Below, piece by piece: positions 12,557 through 27,100 of a stretch of 64,000 nt of DNA. The position numbers and the translations under genes were made by a program. The first letter of the stretch is position 1. The number at the start of each line of letters is the position of its first letter. The notes under the pieces are model-generated. The model was not told the origin of the DNA. It saw only the letters and a program-made list of their open reading frames with translations, and made no database searches. Source of the stretch: Dicaeum eximium (Eukaryota; Chordata; Aves; Passeriformes; Dicaeidae); NCBI GenBank assembly GCA_013396995.1, contig VWZP01005851.1:1126050-1190049 (forward strand), read 5' to 3'.

Positions 12557-14850
12557 AGGATGCATGTGAAGACTCACTATTTTTCATTGTGGCCATAGCA
12601 GAGCATAAGGAGTAAACTAGTTTCAAACACAAACCACTTACCTGAGTCCCAACAATAGGTTCCTGTAGGACCATCACATTTTCAAAGATAAACTTTTTGT
12701 ATTGACAGGGCTTGGGATTCTCAGTCTCAAGAGTCCAAAGCATTGTCTGACTTTACTGGGGCTTCAAATTTTTACATGTTTACATATAAACTGTGTCTGA
12801 GTGAAGGAAAATGGTCAGGGGTGGATGAGAATTGAGGCATGGGAATACCTAAATGTTCCTTGCTCTCTCCAGGCAGAGATGAACATGCTGAGGAAACCCA
12901 TACCAGCTGTTTCTTGACTCCATGCTCTTCTACTCCCAGGCTTATGCAGCATTTGGAGACATGTAACTTATACAGTACATAGATTGTACCTATGGTGCTC
13001 CAGGTCTGGCCAGTGACAGTCAGAGGTTACGATGACCGATGACATTTGATAACTATGGGATGTTTGGGTGAAATTATTTGCTCTTAGTCTAAGTAAATCT
13101 CTCACAGCAGGGCCTTTGGGATAGCAAGGGAGTGAGAGATGAGCTGTAGTTTGTGATACTGCTCAGCCTGCTGTATGTGAGGCATTTTGGTGGGGTTTTG
13201 CCTGAGGGAAATTGCTGCCATTTCTGACACGCTTGGATATATCAGGCTTTTGTTCAGTTACCTTTAAGTTCTTGGATAAAACTCATTGATTTTGACTAAT
13301 AATATACTTAAGCAGGAGCTGGCTCTTTGTGCTGGGTTGGATTGGTGCTATAAGGAGCACCAAATGATCTGTATTCCTTCTCTTCCTCCTTTTTTAAAGT
13401 GGTCAATATTTTATTTTTAGGAAGAGCACAAAGGAAGCAATGGCAAGAGGAAAGAGGAAACTGGTCCCAGTGTTAAACCTTGGTTTGAGCTGTGGGTATA
13501 ATGACGAGATGAATTGCCTTTCCTAGGTTTGTAGATTAATGATTGATTTACCAGGAAATGTGCTGTTATTATAAATGTGGGGCCTAATTTGGATTTTGTT
13601 GCTTGGGAGTTGCCTGGGTGGGGAAGGAAAGTGGGATCCAGTCTTTATTTTTACTCCTTTTCTTAGCGTTGGGAATGTACATGTTCAAAAAACATCTGTC
13701 TCGCTCCTTCTGCACAGTCTGCTCATCACTGCCTTTTGCTGAAGCAGACCAAACACTCCTGGCACAGAGGAGCCCAGACTGCACACTTACTCTGCCCTGT
13801 CAGGCAGTAGCTACATTTTAGAAGGAAACCGCAGTACAAAAGTGGGATCTCAGGTTCCATGCAGTGTATGCAAAGCAGTTTCATTTAAAATGTCACGTTT
13901 ACCTTGGCAGAGCCACTTTTTAGTAGGGATTAAGGCTGCAGAAACCACTGAATCATACTCTCTGTTTCTATATGTGTGCCAGGTCACAAACATAAATTTT
14001 AATGTTGGCCCTCATCCGTCATCACATAATGCTCTGGCATACTTTTTCATTCCCTGAATATGAGTGGAATGAGAAGGTTACTTGGAAAGTCATCTGTCTG
14101 AGAAGCTGTCCTGTTATAATTAGAGGGCAATCTTGAATTTCATCTCTGGAAGATTATGAAGTGCAGAGGTGGGAGAGAGGGATGTATACTGTAGGTTACC
14201 AGGGCCTCTGGTAAGCCAATCTGACCATGACTGAAGGGCTGAGGCAAAAAATGTTGGGAGAATCAGACAATGTTATTTTTTAAACAAAAAAGTGTAAAGA
14301 TGACCTCAAGCAGCCAAATATGGATCTAGATATAAGTTTAAATTTCAAGCAATTCTAAGCTTCAGGGATATTTTGCTGTGGCAGTTTAGTTTGGCTCGCG
14401 TCTGGTACCAAAGATTCACTTTTCTGTCTAAAGGCTTCTTAGACACCAGAGTAAATGAAAGGCAGCTCAAGGTGGAGCCACAGAATAAGGGAAAATAGCA
14501 GACAACTGGATGGGGATTGTAGCTGTCAATTAACCACATAAAGTTAGCAATGATGACCTTGCAAGTTGTCTGCAGTTATCTCCTTCCTCTTCATATCTGC
14601 ATTACCAGCTAAGGGCTGTTGTCTTTAGCCCTGCTTCTGTCACAACACCTGCGTGTTTTGTACAGTCTGATCTGGCCATATTTTTCAGAGATCTGTAACA
14701 GCCAACTTAAACCACTCTGGTGCTGTAGAAAGGCAAGGAAAACCTTTTTTCATACACTTATGTTTCTTTCAAATATGTGGAGGACATTATCCTTTCAACA
14801 GCTTTCAGACAGACTGCTAAAAGAAACATCAGGCTTTTGTGATAAATATG
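12557..14850. other. intergenic, nothing recognised
   Basis: No convincing exon or transposon signature. Open frames here are short and overlap on both strands, as expected of non-coding DNA. Confidence 0.65.
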
Positions 14851-14868
14851 TTCTCTCTCTCTCTCTTT
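14851..14868. repeat. (CT)n short tandem repeat
   Basis: Seven or so CT dinucleotides ending in a T run. Confidence 0.85.
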
Positions 14869-16230
14869 CCCTAGTCAGGAAATGTGTTACTATTTTTCCA
14901 CGGGCTCTAGTGTGGGATATTAGATGTTCTGAGAGGAAAATAAATGCTTAAGGCTTCCTTCCTCTGGCACTTCATTAATGCCAAGAAGGAGGCTGGGTAG
15001 TGTTGCTTTAATTAACAGGCTTTTGCTAAAAGAAGTGGTTAGAGCTACCTGATTGCAGTTTTACCCAGCAAAAGAAACACAAAAATTACTTCCTAGAACA
15101 GCAATGTTCTAGAAGAGCAATGCTTAAAATATATTGGGCTATATGTGTCATGCTTCACAATTTTATTCTTGACTTCTGCTGGGGGCTGACTTAGGCCTTG
15201 AAATGAGCATCGTGTTTCCTATATGAACTACTTTAACATCCTGGTGACTTGGCATCACTGATTATTTTTTGTCTCCTCTCTAAACCTCTGTGTTGTGTAG
15301 ACTTTTGTCCGACAGATTTATTTGGATATTTTTTGTGAGACTACAAATTCGAATATTTTTTATGGTGGTCTTAATTTTTTGTTGCTTGCCCAGTTCTACC
15401 TGAACTGCTTTCCTTTTGTGTTTGCTATCAGTCCTTGCTCATATGAGGTAAAGCTGAATATCACAGTGTTTGGTCACTGACAGGAGAGTAGTGGTCTGAG
15501 TGAATATTAAGTTTCATCTTGGATAATACCTACAGAATTTCACAGGTGTCCGGTGATGTGTAGATGAGCATGACTTGGCTGCATGGCAGGAATTTCTTTA
15601 CCCATTGCTCAGGGGGATATTGTCAGCATGCATACAAAGGCATTGCTTCATGTGTTGAGTATACGTCTCTCTGTAAGGTACTTCTATAGCACATTGTTCC
15701 ATGAGAGAACTTTATCCTGAACCCTGGCAGCGATGCCTGGGCTGCTTTCTGAAGTATGAAGCTCTCTGTTTCATCTCTTTTTAAATTCTTACTATCATTA
15801 TTTCTGATTTTTTAGTTTTTGTAATTCTGGTTTGAGCTCCCGTGAGCGCTTCCCCAACATTGTTCCAGTTTGCTCTGCAAGTACACATTAGGCAGCAAAT
15901 TACAAAAGAACTGTTTCTAAATGGAGAGCATTTTGAACAAAAGAAGAAAACTGTAATTATTCCAATGAGGATTTGAGCAAGCCATCAGAATTAACAGTGC
16001 TGCTTTTCCAAATGTGCCACTGTTTTGATTAGCTTATGTGCTTATACCATCCCTGCCATGGCAGTGACCGTAACTGAATGCCTGTAACCACAGGCAGAAA
16101 GCTATTAGGGCCCATCCACAAAAAAGCAGCTATTTCAGTTTTCTTCTCATCAAAAGCTTACAGTGCCAAAGTGATGCCAGCTAAGTGTTTGTTTCTGTGA
16201 GATTTTTATCTCTTTATATAATTCAAAATA
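14869..16230. other. intergenic, nothing recognised
   Basis: AT-rich sequence with no recognisable feature. Confidence 0.65.
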
Positions 16231-16256
16231 CTTATTTTTTTCTTTTTTTTTTTTTT
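16231..16256. repeat. T-rich run, once interrupted
   Basis: A T run broken by one C and followed by GCAG. It mimics a splice acceptor, but no coding frame of a recognised family follows. Confidence 0.8.
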
Positions 16257-16260
16257 GCAG

Positions 16261-19200
16261 AACGGTTTAAACTTAATCTATTAATGTTTATAAAAATTGC
16301 GTTCTTCAACAGATTCTTTGGGCAGTATCAGAAAATAGCCCTTGAAACAGAAAAAACAACCCTAAATTTGCTGACCACTTGAGGGAGGTGGTGTGTTGTC
16401 TGGATGGTGGAATTGAAACCAGTGTTGTGACTAGCTTGCAGTAGAAATAGCAATGTTTTAAGTCTTTTGTAGGCAAAAGGGAATACTGGACTTCAGCAGT
16501 GGCTGCTTTTACTCACAAAGCCATTCTCCATGCAATCTATGGTAATTCATTTGTGACTATCCCTGCTTTCTGAAGGGCATACTGTTTACAGAATAAAGAA
16601 AAATTAAGTCAGATCAAGTCAACGTCTTTGTTTTCACCAGAAACAAATTAGAAAAAGCTGGCAGCTGAGAATGTGAGATTTCAATAGCTTTTCAACATAT
16701 TTTTCAGAATAAGGATGTTTGCTGACTGGCCTGAACTCAAATAAAATTCTGAATGCAAAAGTTCTTCATTCCCCTGAATGAGTTATGTGCAATACTTGGA
16801 GACCCGACCTTTTATCCCTTCCTCTGTCTCCCTTTCCGTCCCACGGATGTTTGGCCTGGCGGTGCTGCAGAACTGCTGAGGTAAAGACAATACAGATGTG
16901 ACATGACATTTTTCTATCTGAAAGGCTTGGAGGTGAGCCTAGAGTTCTGCAGAATCTAGGAACATTTCAGAACTAGTGTCTGATGTGGGGTTCAGGCCTA
17001 ACTCCTCAGATGAAAATGAAAAAACCCCAAAAAGCTACACAAAATGAGCAATGCAACGGAGCAGCAGAGTATGGAGGAATGGCAGAAGCCCAGCTCATTC
17101 TGCATGTCATCACCAACAGTGGCTGGCCCAGTGTCCTCCAAAGCAGGTATTCCAAAGTCTAGAGTAAAAATCATCCTAGAACACAGAGCCAGAGTGGATT
17201 GAGAAGTGGAGACACCGAAACCAGCTAAAGCAGAACAGCAGGTGTTATTTTCAGAGGAGAACAGAAGCTGCTGCATGTCTTTTCTTGTGTTTATAAGTGC
17301 TAGCTAAGTATTTGGCCTGTCCAGAGTGTGATGACGTGGCTGATTTATACTCAGCCAGCGGTGCTTTATAATCTCAGGATCCTCTTCTTATCTTATCCAC
17401 CCAGCCAGTTGTTCCCCATCAAGCATCTGAGAAGCTGATTCCTCCTGGCCAAATGCAGAACTTTATGTTCTTCCTTCTTGAATACCATCTTGTGGTTTTT
17501 CATGTAACTTCAGTTTTCAGGATCATTTTGGGCTTTTCAGCACATCTGAAGCTCCACCCTTCCTATTGTCTACAGATTCAATAAGGATTTACTGTCTTCC
17601 ATCACCTAGACTGTTCATGAAAATACACTCACTGAAGGAGATTTGCCCCAAACCCTGGTTAACAGGGACTGGCTTAAATTTAAATATATCCAATTGTCTC
17701 ATAAAGCTTTATGACTGCCTGCTGTAATTCAAGATATTCAGCATTTAATGTAAGCATTATGATTAGCTGAAATTTCTGAAATATATAGCATCATCTCTTC
17801 AAGAAAGAGGGTGTTGCAAACATGGGTAAAGACCAAATAAGTCCCTCTAACTCTACATCCTGTTTTCTAATAAGGTGAACGGTCCCTTATAGATCATCAG
17901 GCTTCCTACCTAAAATATGCGAATTTTAGAAATCTGTGCTCAGTAGTTTGAGCTCTACGGAAGGTTTCTGTTTCTTTCTGTTTATCTGCCACTACTCTGG
18001 CCTCAAAAAGAGTTTGAACCTCAAAATAAAAATAACTGCATGAGTTTGCATATGATTAAGAAGCTGAAGTCGGCTGGGAAGTGAGGGCTTGAAGTGACAA
18101 TTTTGACACAAATAATGTTCAGCCTCCCTATTAATAACAACATGCTGACAAAGTGTCAGAAATAATATCCTGTAGCTAAGTAAATTACAATAGCCTTCTT
18201 CCCCTCACCAACAAAATGGATTTTATCCTACACACTTACATCATGTTGACTGCTAATTTTGACAAAATCTCTGCTGTCCTACATTTAGCTGGAAGTATTT
18301 TAAGAAGCCACAAAGCCTCCTGTTTATTATCCTCTTTTGCTTTTTTCCCATGCATCCTGTCTACTTGACTGATATTTTCTTCCATGTGAACTCTTCTACT
18401 GGGCTTGTAGAAATCCCTTTTCCATGTAAAGCCTATCAAGTATGACTGTTTTGAGTTCCTAAAATGCGATTCTTAAAGTACTGAGAAGGGATTGTTATTT
18501 TCATATGAAGGAGATAATAGTAAGTTAGATGACTGGCAATGAAAAAAAACCAAAAAACCCAGACCAAACTACTTGATGATCATACAAAAAACCCCAACAA
18601 AATAGGAGCTAATATGACTTTTAAAATATGCACAATATCTTCAGATTTTATCAAGAATTAGGAAAAAGTTAAAAGAGATTAAATACAATTAAGTAGCTTG
18701 TAAATGACAACTGCACGTGCAGTATTTATTTCCCAATGCATGGGGTTTTTTAGGAGTCAGTTCTGATTTGTCGAATACAGCACTTACTATTAAATTTTAA
18801 TTATTGTGTTTCTTTAATGTAGTATTTCCAAGTGATCACTACTTTCATTGCTGCTGAATTTATCTCTCAGGGATTTCTTGGGATTTGGTTAAGAAAACCA
18901 AAGTATCTGACCTCACTAACTACTTAAGAAACAACTACCTTTTACCATTCCTGGTAGGACTAATGCTTAAATAATGCATCCCTTTAAGCAAAAATATGTT
19001 TTTCGGTTGTGGAAGTATTTTGGTAGATATTAATAGGGAACTGATTAAAATATTTAGAATCCATTTTTTAGTGACATTATTTTTATTGCATTAAAACCAG
19101 GACAATATCAGAAGGTTGCACCTATGGAAGGTGAATGCTGTAGGTGGCTTAGATCTTAATTAAAAAAAACACCAGTGAAACCACCTTAGTCAAGGAATTC

Positions 19201-20278
19201 TGTTGTGAATATGTCTGGGAGTGGCACTGTATTCTACTATCCCCTCTTCTGATTACCTTCTTCCTTTATAATTCATTGCTGGCGATTAAAACAAAAGTTG
19301 TATTCGCATCTACCCAAGCCAGCGGAGGGAAAGCAGGCACAGGAGAAGACTTCTGCTGTGAGCTCCAGCGCGGGGAGATTGGTCACGCCAAACACAGGCA
19401 GGAGCACAAGCTGTTAAAATGCACTGCAGTGCACACTCTGTTTTCAGAGCTGATTGATGACATTTCCATATATAGTTAGGAGTAAGACATTGCTCTTGAA
19501 AATAGAATTAAAACTTTCCCTTTTTAGGAGCAAGCGCCACTTTGGCAACACAACCATCCCCAAGTACATTAGTTCTTTTGGTCAAAACATTAACAGGGTA
19601 CTTTGTTAACAAAATGTTCAGGTCATGATAAGTTCAAAGCATGAACTGTGAGGCCTTTTATGAGCTAAATGTTTCCAAATAGCACTTTAGGTTGAAAGTG
19701 CTGAAATTAAAGCTTTCTCCTGTAAACAGGGTGTTGCTGAGCTGAGTATATGTTGTTTTTTTCAATTACTCAGCATAAGGTGATGGGTCTGCCACAACAT
19801 ATGTTCATTGAGCAAAGACAGATGTCACCAGAAACATCTGGATGGTAGGAACACTTCAAGGAAAAGATTATAGAGATGCATTTTCATTGCCACTTTCTGT
19901 CCCTCTTTCCAACTTGGCAAACAATTGCCAGTTTTCCAAAATGAAAACTTTGAGCAGCAACTTACTGTCTCAATTGCAGACATGAATCTGATATTCTGAC
20001 CCAGTCAGCAAAATACCAACTTTCCCCCTTGTATTTGTACTTCTTGATTCAGGTCTGGATTTGCAAATGCCCATGGATATACATTCCCAGCAGGATGGGT
20101 TATTGGTAGGTAAAAGATCACCAGCTGAGCTGAAGGTGGGTACTACTGGCTACCCCATGACATTCCCACGAAACATGACAGATGATTTTTCATATTGTTT
20201 TAATGTGGAAATTATTTCACTTTATTGCCAATTTTTTTAGTGACACATTTTTCAGTATGGAGAAGGTAGATCATAACT
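16261..20278. other. intergenic, nothing recognised
   Basis: AT-rich DNA with A-plus-C tracts near 18542-18600. No named gene or repeat family could be supported. Confidence 0.65.
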
Positions 20279-21100
20279 AAAATTTGAAGGATCTTTACAG
20301 GTTGGAGAGATGGGCAGAGAAAAACTGTCTGAAATTCAGCAAAGGTAAATGCAGGGTCCTGTACGAGGGGAGGAATAACACCAGACACCTGTACAGGCTG
20401 GGGACCAAACTGCTGGAAAGCAGCTCTGTGGAGAAGGACCTGGGGATCCTGGGGGACAACAAGCTGCCCATGAGCCACCACTGTTCCCATGCGGCCAAGA
20501 AGGCCAATGCTATCCTGGGGTGCATTCAGCAGAGCATTCCCAGCAGGTTGAGGGAGAAAATCCTCCCCCTCTATTCAGCCCTGATGAGGCCACATCTGGA
20601 GTGCTGTGTGCAGTTCTGGCCTCCTCAGCACAAGAGAGACATGGAGCTCCTGCAGCAGGTCCAGTGGAGGGCTACAAAGGTGATTAAGGGACTGGAACAT
20701 CTCTTATGGGAAAAGGCTGAGGCATCTGGGCCTATTCAGGCTCAGGAAGAGTTGACTGAGAGGAGACCCCCATCAACAGCTACCAGTGTCTCAATGGAGA
20801 GTTTTAAGAAGATGGAGCCAGGCTCTTCTTGGTGGTGCCAAGCAATAGGAAAGAGACAATGAGCAGAAACTCATGCACATGATGTTCCTCTTGAATATGA
20901 GGAAGAACTTCACTGAGCAGTGACTGAGCACTGGAACAAGTTGCCCATAGGTTGCCTGTGCTGTCTCCCTCACAGGAAGAACCTCACAGTCTGGATGTAA
21001 TCCTGTGCTATGAGCTCTAGGATGACCCTGACTGAGCTGGAGCTTGGACCTGATGACCCACTGTGGTCCCTTCCAACCTGACACACTGAGATTCTGTGAA
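20279..21100 (+). mobile_element. CR1 LINE fragment, ORF2 C-terminus and 3' tail
   Basis: An 822-bp plus-strand CR1 copy. It begins within the C-terminal part of ORF2, downstream of the reverse transcriptase catalytic core, and runs to a typical CR1 3' end (GGTCCCTTCCAACCTGACAC, then GATTCTGTGAA). It is the largest and best preserved CR1 piece in the window. The 5' truncation is the usual result of incomplete target-primed reverse transcription. GC content is visibly higher than in the flanks. Confidence 0.96.
20284..20862 (+). pseudogene. CR1 ORF2 C-terminal remnant
   Basis: A 192-codon open frame within the CR1 copy at 20279-21100. It encodes the region after the reverse transcriptase core of ORF2. 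Recognisable motifs include EKDLGILGDNKLPMSHHCS, GCIQQSIPSRLREKILPLYS and VQFWPPQHKRDMELL. There is no native start codon because the 5' part of the ORF is missing. After about residue 140 (past VIKGLEHL) the expected CR1 reading is lost to another frame, so a small indel near 20705-20760 has broken the ORF. The original protein was an endonuclease plus reverse transcriptase for CR1 retrotransposition. This piece cannot be functional. Confidence 0.93.
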
Positions 21101-24100
21101 AATTCGCATATTATCTGCAGGAGTACAACATAGTCCTTATATAACTAAATCCATTGATAACTCCCCATAATGACGGAAAGTGGCAGCAACAATGCAAGGT
21201 ATCATTGTGAGATAACTTTGAAAAGGTGTGACTGAAATCATCTGAATTTTGAATAGACAGAAATGGACATAAATGCAACATCCTGAGCTCTGCAGGCCAC
21301 GCTGTCATCTATTCCAGACATTTCCAAACTTGCATGTGAATCTGTGTAAACTTTAGCTATTCAAAAACATTCTAGGTTTTGTTTTGTTGTATGAAATGAC
21401 TCAAACCATGGGGAATGCTTACCCAAACGTTTTTATGTTCATTTTTTTACAATCTTGAATGAAGCATGACCATGGTAATGCTGAATAGCCCAGAACTGCT
21501 GCTTCTATCCTGAAATGGTATATTATTATATAAGTGCCTGTAATTTGCTTTGTACACAGGAGAAAATTGGGAGCAAAACTGTTGAAATAAATCTCATTGA
21601 ACTAGAACTGAGCCATAGGTTTTGCCTGTCAGGCCATTAGTGGCTTCATGGCAGAAACTACAGGAGACTTCAGCCTCATGCCCTTAATAGACAGGATCAC
21701 AGGTTTGTAGGTTATGATGGGTTTTGTCATAAATGGTGGAGGTGAAGATTGCATGACATATAATTCGTGCAAGACAATGTTCTGAAGAATAAAATATGAA
21801 GTGGCAGTGCTGAGAGGAGAAGAATTTTTAAAATTACCTACTCTTTATGATATAATCTAGAGAGTTCTGTACCTAGTGTTTACTCTGCATTTAATCCACT
21901 ATGTTCTGAGAATATATTGGTGGTAATATAAAAATCTGTTCTTGTGACTCAAATGCAGTAACACTGCAAAATTGAGCTGAAAATAAATGTTTTCTACAGA
22001 TTATTTGCCATCTCCTAAATTAAAACTAGTATATGGAATTGACAACTACATTAAATCAAGGCAGTGTCAAATACAAATTTCAAGTTATTGTAAAAGCTGT
22101 CACTGTGGTTCAAACAACCTAAAATTAGATCTAGCTTTAGTAAAAGTATAATTCCATCCTGTCCTAATTCCTATGTGCAAAATTATGTATTTCATGGTGG
22201 ATCTCATTTAATAAGAACAAAAAAAAAAAAGGATTGTGACATGGCATTCTAATTAAAAAAAAAAAGGCGCCTAAACAAAAAAGGGGAATCTGAGAAATCA
22301 CTGGCAGAATCATGCACAATGGAAGTGCCACCACAGATGGGAGTTTATTCTTTGGGGTCTCAATTTTTAACTACTATTTCAGTACACTATTTTGAGAAAT
22401 ATAAAAAGGCAATAGAGAAGATTTGCATATATATTACAGTCCAATATTACAAGAATAAGTAAAGAGAAGTAATGTAGTGAGACAATCTTAGCAATGACTA
22501 CTGATGAAAGATGTGTGAATTGGATAGCCAATGTACTGGAGCAGTTGAGCAAAAAGTTCCTACTGCAATTCAAAAAGAATTTTAAAACTCTGTGTTACAA
22601 TCAAGACTAATTGCCTCCAAATTAATGGATCTTAAAAACCTTTTAAAGAAGTTTCTAAGTACAGATGTAAACTAATGAATTTACCATGCTTTAGAATCCT
22701 ATTATCCCAGTTGTTTCAAAGCAGCTCAGGAAGAAACAGATGGAGTCTTTTCTTTCTCACACATTGATCACAGAACACACATTCATCCTTTTTATGGAGT
22801 GTCGCTACATCATTTTCACAGTAATTTGTGTAGGAAAATGCATTTGCACTGTAAAGGAGAGATTTGCAAAACCTGTGACTTTTCTTGAGGACTGATAGAC
22901 CAAGACTTGAAATGCCATCAAATGACATTAGTTAATAACAATATTTGATACTTGGTTTCTCAAGAGCTGCAAAGACTTGACAAGAAGAAAATTTGATATG
23001 AAGAAACCAAGGTGCCCATAACAGAGCAAACTTGCATAACTTCACACACCAAGTCCAGGACAGGCTGAGGAACAGAAATACAACCTTCTTGGATGCTGTG
23101 GCTCTTGTTCTACACCATCAGCAACTGAGAAACTGAGCAAAAAACAATTAAATAAAATTATTTCTTCCTTACTTCTCTAATGGGAACCATCAATGAACAG
23201 ACCAAATGCTCTGCAGGCCCATGCCGGCTCTCTGCCAGCCTTTGCAAAGGCAGAGTATTTTCTCTTCAAAACCTTTTCCTGCAAAGCACTGATTGTGGCT
23301 GTCAACATCTCCATCTATGGCATATTGAATATGAATTTTCAGCACATAAGGACTTCATTATGCACCACAGGCTTTGGTTTCCCATTCCCTCCGCCCTTGC
23401 CCTCCTCAGCGGTAGCTGAAGTTCAGACTAGATCTGTCACTGGCAGGATCACCTGGACCGGAAAAGCAGAGGCAGGATTTCAGCACACTCCCTCCCTTGT
23501 TCACCACCAGTGGGACAGGGCTTCACCACCCAAAGCAGTGACTCAGCTCCCTCCTCCAGCTCCACCAAGGTTATGGCCAATAAGAGTCAAGAGGAAATAA
23601 AACAAAGAGGAGACACCCTCCTCTGACAAAAGGGCCTCTCACAATGAATGGATCCTCTTTCTGAGCAGATGAAAAAAACACAAGAGGAGCTTCCTTATCA
23701 GTCAGCTCAGTCTGGAGGGATGGAGAATGAAAGCAACCTTTGAAACAGCATTGTGAGACAGAAGGTACAGCTCATGGAGACACTTCTAGCACAGCTTGCA
23801 CTTTCTCCTCATGGTGACATTTCTTGGAGGTGCCCTGAGGTAACAAAACCTCGATGGTGTCTGCCTGACCACAGCTTCTTTTGGCAGCAGCAGTGGGCAG
23901 AGGTGTGAAGAGCTCTCAGCAGAAAGGTGCAGCTTGCCCCTTGTTGCCTCACCAAGCGGTGCCTCTGATTCCCAGGTCATCTTGTGTGTGGTCTCCCCAG
24001 TTCTTACCCGAGAAACAGACAACCTATTTCTGCTCCTTTATCCCCATTCCCCGTGCATTTGGGTTTCTGTCAGAATTGAAGCAAGTCTTCCTAACAGAAA

Positions 24101-27100
24101 TATCCAAACCTGTCTCCAAGCAGCGGATTGGAAGGCTGAATTCCTCTATCTGCTGGGAATTTCCTTTTCTTTCCATGAGCTAACAGCTAAATCCCACAGC
24201 AAGGCATGAATAAACAAAAACTAGGAAGGATTAGGATGTACTATTTAGCGAATCATGACTAACACAGCCCTGTCTTGGTTCCTCTGAAAGCGTGCCACAA
24301 AAGTTCAACAAATATTATTGTGAAATGAACCACAAAGTCTTTACACACTTTAGAAATGGCATCTTCACCCATTTTCTCTGGCAAAAACCAAATGGATTTA
24401 GTTTCTAGTTGATGGGAAAATCTCTAAATTTAAAACACTTGATAATTGACAGAAGACTGGAGTTTTTCAATTCTTTTCCTCCCTCCTACACCCTTCCTGT
24501 ATGGCAAATATAATTTAGCAGAAGATTCCAAAAGTCAGAGGGTTTTAATCAAGAGGAGAGGCTACTTGCTTTGCCTTTAGCTAAGAAAACACTCAGCAAT
24601 AACTCCTTCTGTGAGGTGAATTGTTTCAAAATATCAGGACAGGCACCTCTTGTGCACATAATTGCTGTAGATGTCGGGGGAAATGGAGCATATATAAAGA
24701 GGTGTTCTCTGATGGACAAGAATAGGAAAAGGAGAAATACTTTCTTGTATTGTGGCCTGTGGTTTTATGACTGCTGGTATATGAGTGCCTATATGTGTAT
24801 GATGTTATTCTTAAACATACACACGTGTATAGTTTTGAGACATTGGCCATAAGCAGGTTTGTTCTAAAAAATAATTGTTTTAGTCACTAGCCTTAGGATA
24901 GATTAAAAGACTCATTTCCAAAAGAGCACAGATAAAATGCTGAAAGATGAGGACAGGCTGCAGTTCTAAAATTGCATACTGCAGTATTGCTTGTAAATAT
25001 TTGTTATAGTACCTTTAAAAAACCAAAATCCCCTAGGCAATACAGATAGATCCTTACCCATGTGCATAAATCTAAATAAAGACAGAAGGAAAGAAAGCGC
25101 AATCATACCTGGTATTGCTGCAAATCTAATTCCTTTTAATAATGTGGGTGCTATTATTCCATTCCTCTGGCAGCTATGGATAATTTTGAGATTCATGAAA
25201 ATCAATCACAGGTTTTTAGCATTTTAGAAACTGTCTGTGAGTGTCATGGTCTTTCAATATTGGGGAAAAGGCCTAGGAATTTTGGGTTTGCTCAGATATT
25301 GCCTACACTGCAGATAAGTATTTTTCTTTCACACATGGGATCAATTCCTTTGTGCTAACAAGGATCCACCCACTCCCATTTCTTGTTCCCTGGCTTAGTA
25401 TGTACCTCAAATCTCCACATGCGGTTCCTTGTGCCTCCAAGAACCAGATTTTGCAGAAGATAATCCTGAAGGATGGGGAGGGAAATGTGAGAAACTAGTG
25501 CTAAAAGTGGTGTAGAGTAGAAGTTCTGGTTAAACCACTCATTCTCACTGGAGCTTTAACTCTTCCTAACATCAGAGCCTTACTCTAGACTTTTGTTTCC
25601 TCTGGGTTTGGAGCAGAGTTATTGCCCTTTCTTTCCACAAAAGGTATACAGTAACTACCTTCAAGCTCCATTTAACAGTAGCCCTTTTGCTATGCTAAGA
25701 AAAGTTATTCCCTGTTCACAGGTCCAGAGAACCAGGGAACTTTTTTGTTCTGATGACTCTGTTTTAAGTGAAAACAATAAAAGACTGAAACAGATGGCAA
25801 TTTATTTGTCTCTAAAGTTTGCATGTGTGTTCCATGCCATGATATTTTTATAAGACTTTAAAGGTTCCTCTTTTTTCTGTCATCAGTAATCTGAAATTTT
25901 CCCAATAAAATGAATCTGCTTGACTCTCAGTGATGTTTCAGTCTCAGAAGATAGCTGTCCTTTATTCATAGTTTTGCTGTGCCAACAGAGTTGTTGTCTC
26001 TGTATGTTTTTTAAGACTGCTGCACTCTTTTATATTCAAGGGTTAGACCTTCCTGCATGCAGCAATCAACATGGATTCATACAGTGGCTTAATGAAACTT
26101 TTATCTTCCCCTCTGTTCCTTGTGCCTGGAACACTGAGCAGACACTGCTGGAAAGCTCTTCGCATACTCACTCGTTTAAAGACATATTTAATATTTGAGC
26201 TTGACTTTCACCAAGAAAAGCAGAGTCTTCCTTACTAAATCAAATCTTTCCATGTGCCTGTTAAGTCTAGATTTTATTACAGTTTCCATAGTTTCCTCTA
26301 TATAGAAGTGAGACCTATTGATCTATACTTTCCCAAATCATTCCTGATGACTTAAAATGGTGTCACATTTGTTGCTTTCTGTTTCTTTGGGAAAGAGATT
26401 GATTTTAAGTGACAGATTACACATAACATTGTCACATTGGCATGTGTGTTCTTTCAGAAAACCCATGTGAACACCATCTGGTCCTTCTGATTTCCTACTT
26501 CTCATTTTATAAATTTTATTAAAAAATCTCTTCTGACACTGCAATTTAAAACAACCCATTCGATTCAGCCCTCTATAAAGAAAAGCTGGGGGGGAAACCT
26601 CTCTTTCTAAGTAAAGATTTCATTAAGTTTTTCTTTAATGATCTTATCTTTCTGGAAAACTTCTTTTACAGCTGAATCTGTCAACTCTACAGACTCTTTG
26701 CCACGCTTCTTGCTTTTGATGCATTTGAAAAACCTTGTTAAGTTTTTATTTCATTCCTTCCTCTATTTCATAAGAATTCCTCATGTTTTGAAAGCTCCCA
26801 TGAAACTTTAGAGCTTATGTTAAGTATGCAGCAAAACATTGTATTTATGACAAGAAAAGCTAAAAAAAGACATGACAAAAAAGAGAATATGCTAATGCCT
26901 TCCCTTCAAATCTCAGTAGATTTTCTTAAAAATCAGTGTTATTAACATACAAATAACATATAATAACTCTACTGAGAAACTGATAAAAATATTGATTCTT
27001 CACAAATAAAAAATAGCATTATTTGTTCTCCTCTTGGCTAACCAAACCAAGGGATTACAGATATCACTGTGTCTCATGCTCCATAAATGAAAATGTTCCT

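Noticed and set aside
16231..16382. Poly(T) plus GCAG followed by an open frame, considered as an exon
   Set aside because: The encoded peptide is AT-driven and unrecognised. The acceptor resemblance comes from the T run.
23193..24209. Overlapping open frames (up to 135 codons) in a GC-richer patch
   Set aside because: Frames overlap on both strands, show no recognisable motif and lack splice context. They fit local base composition.
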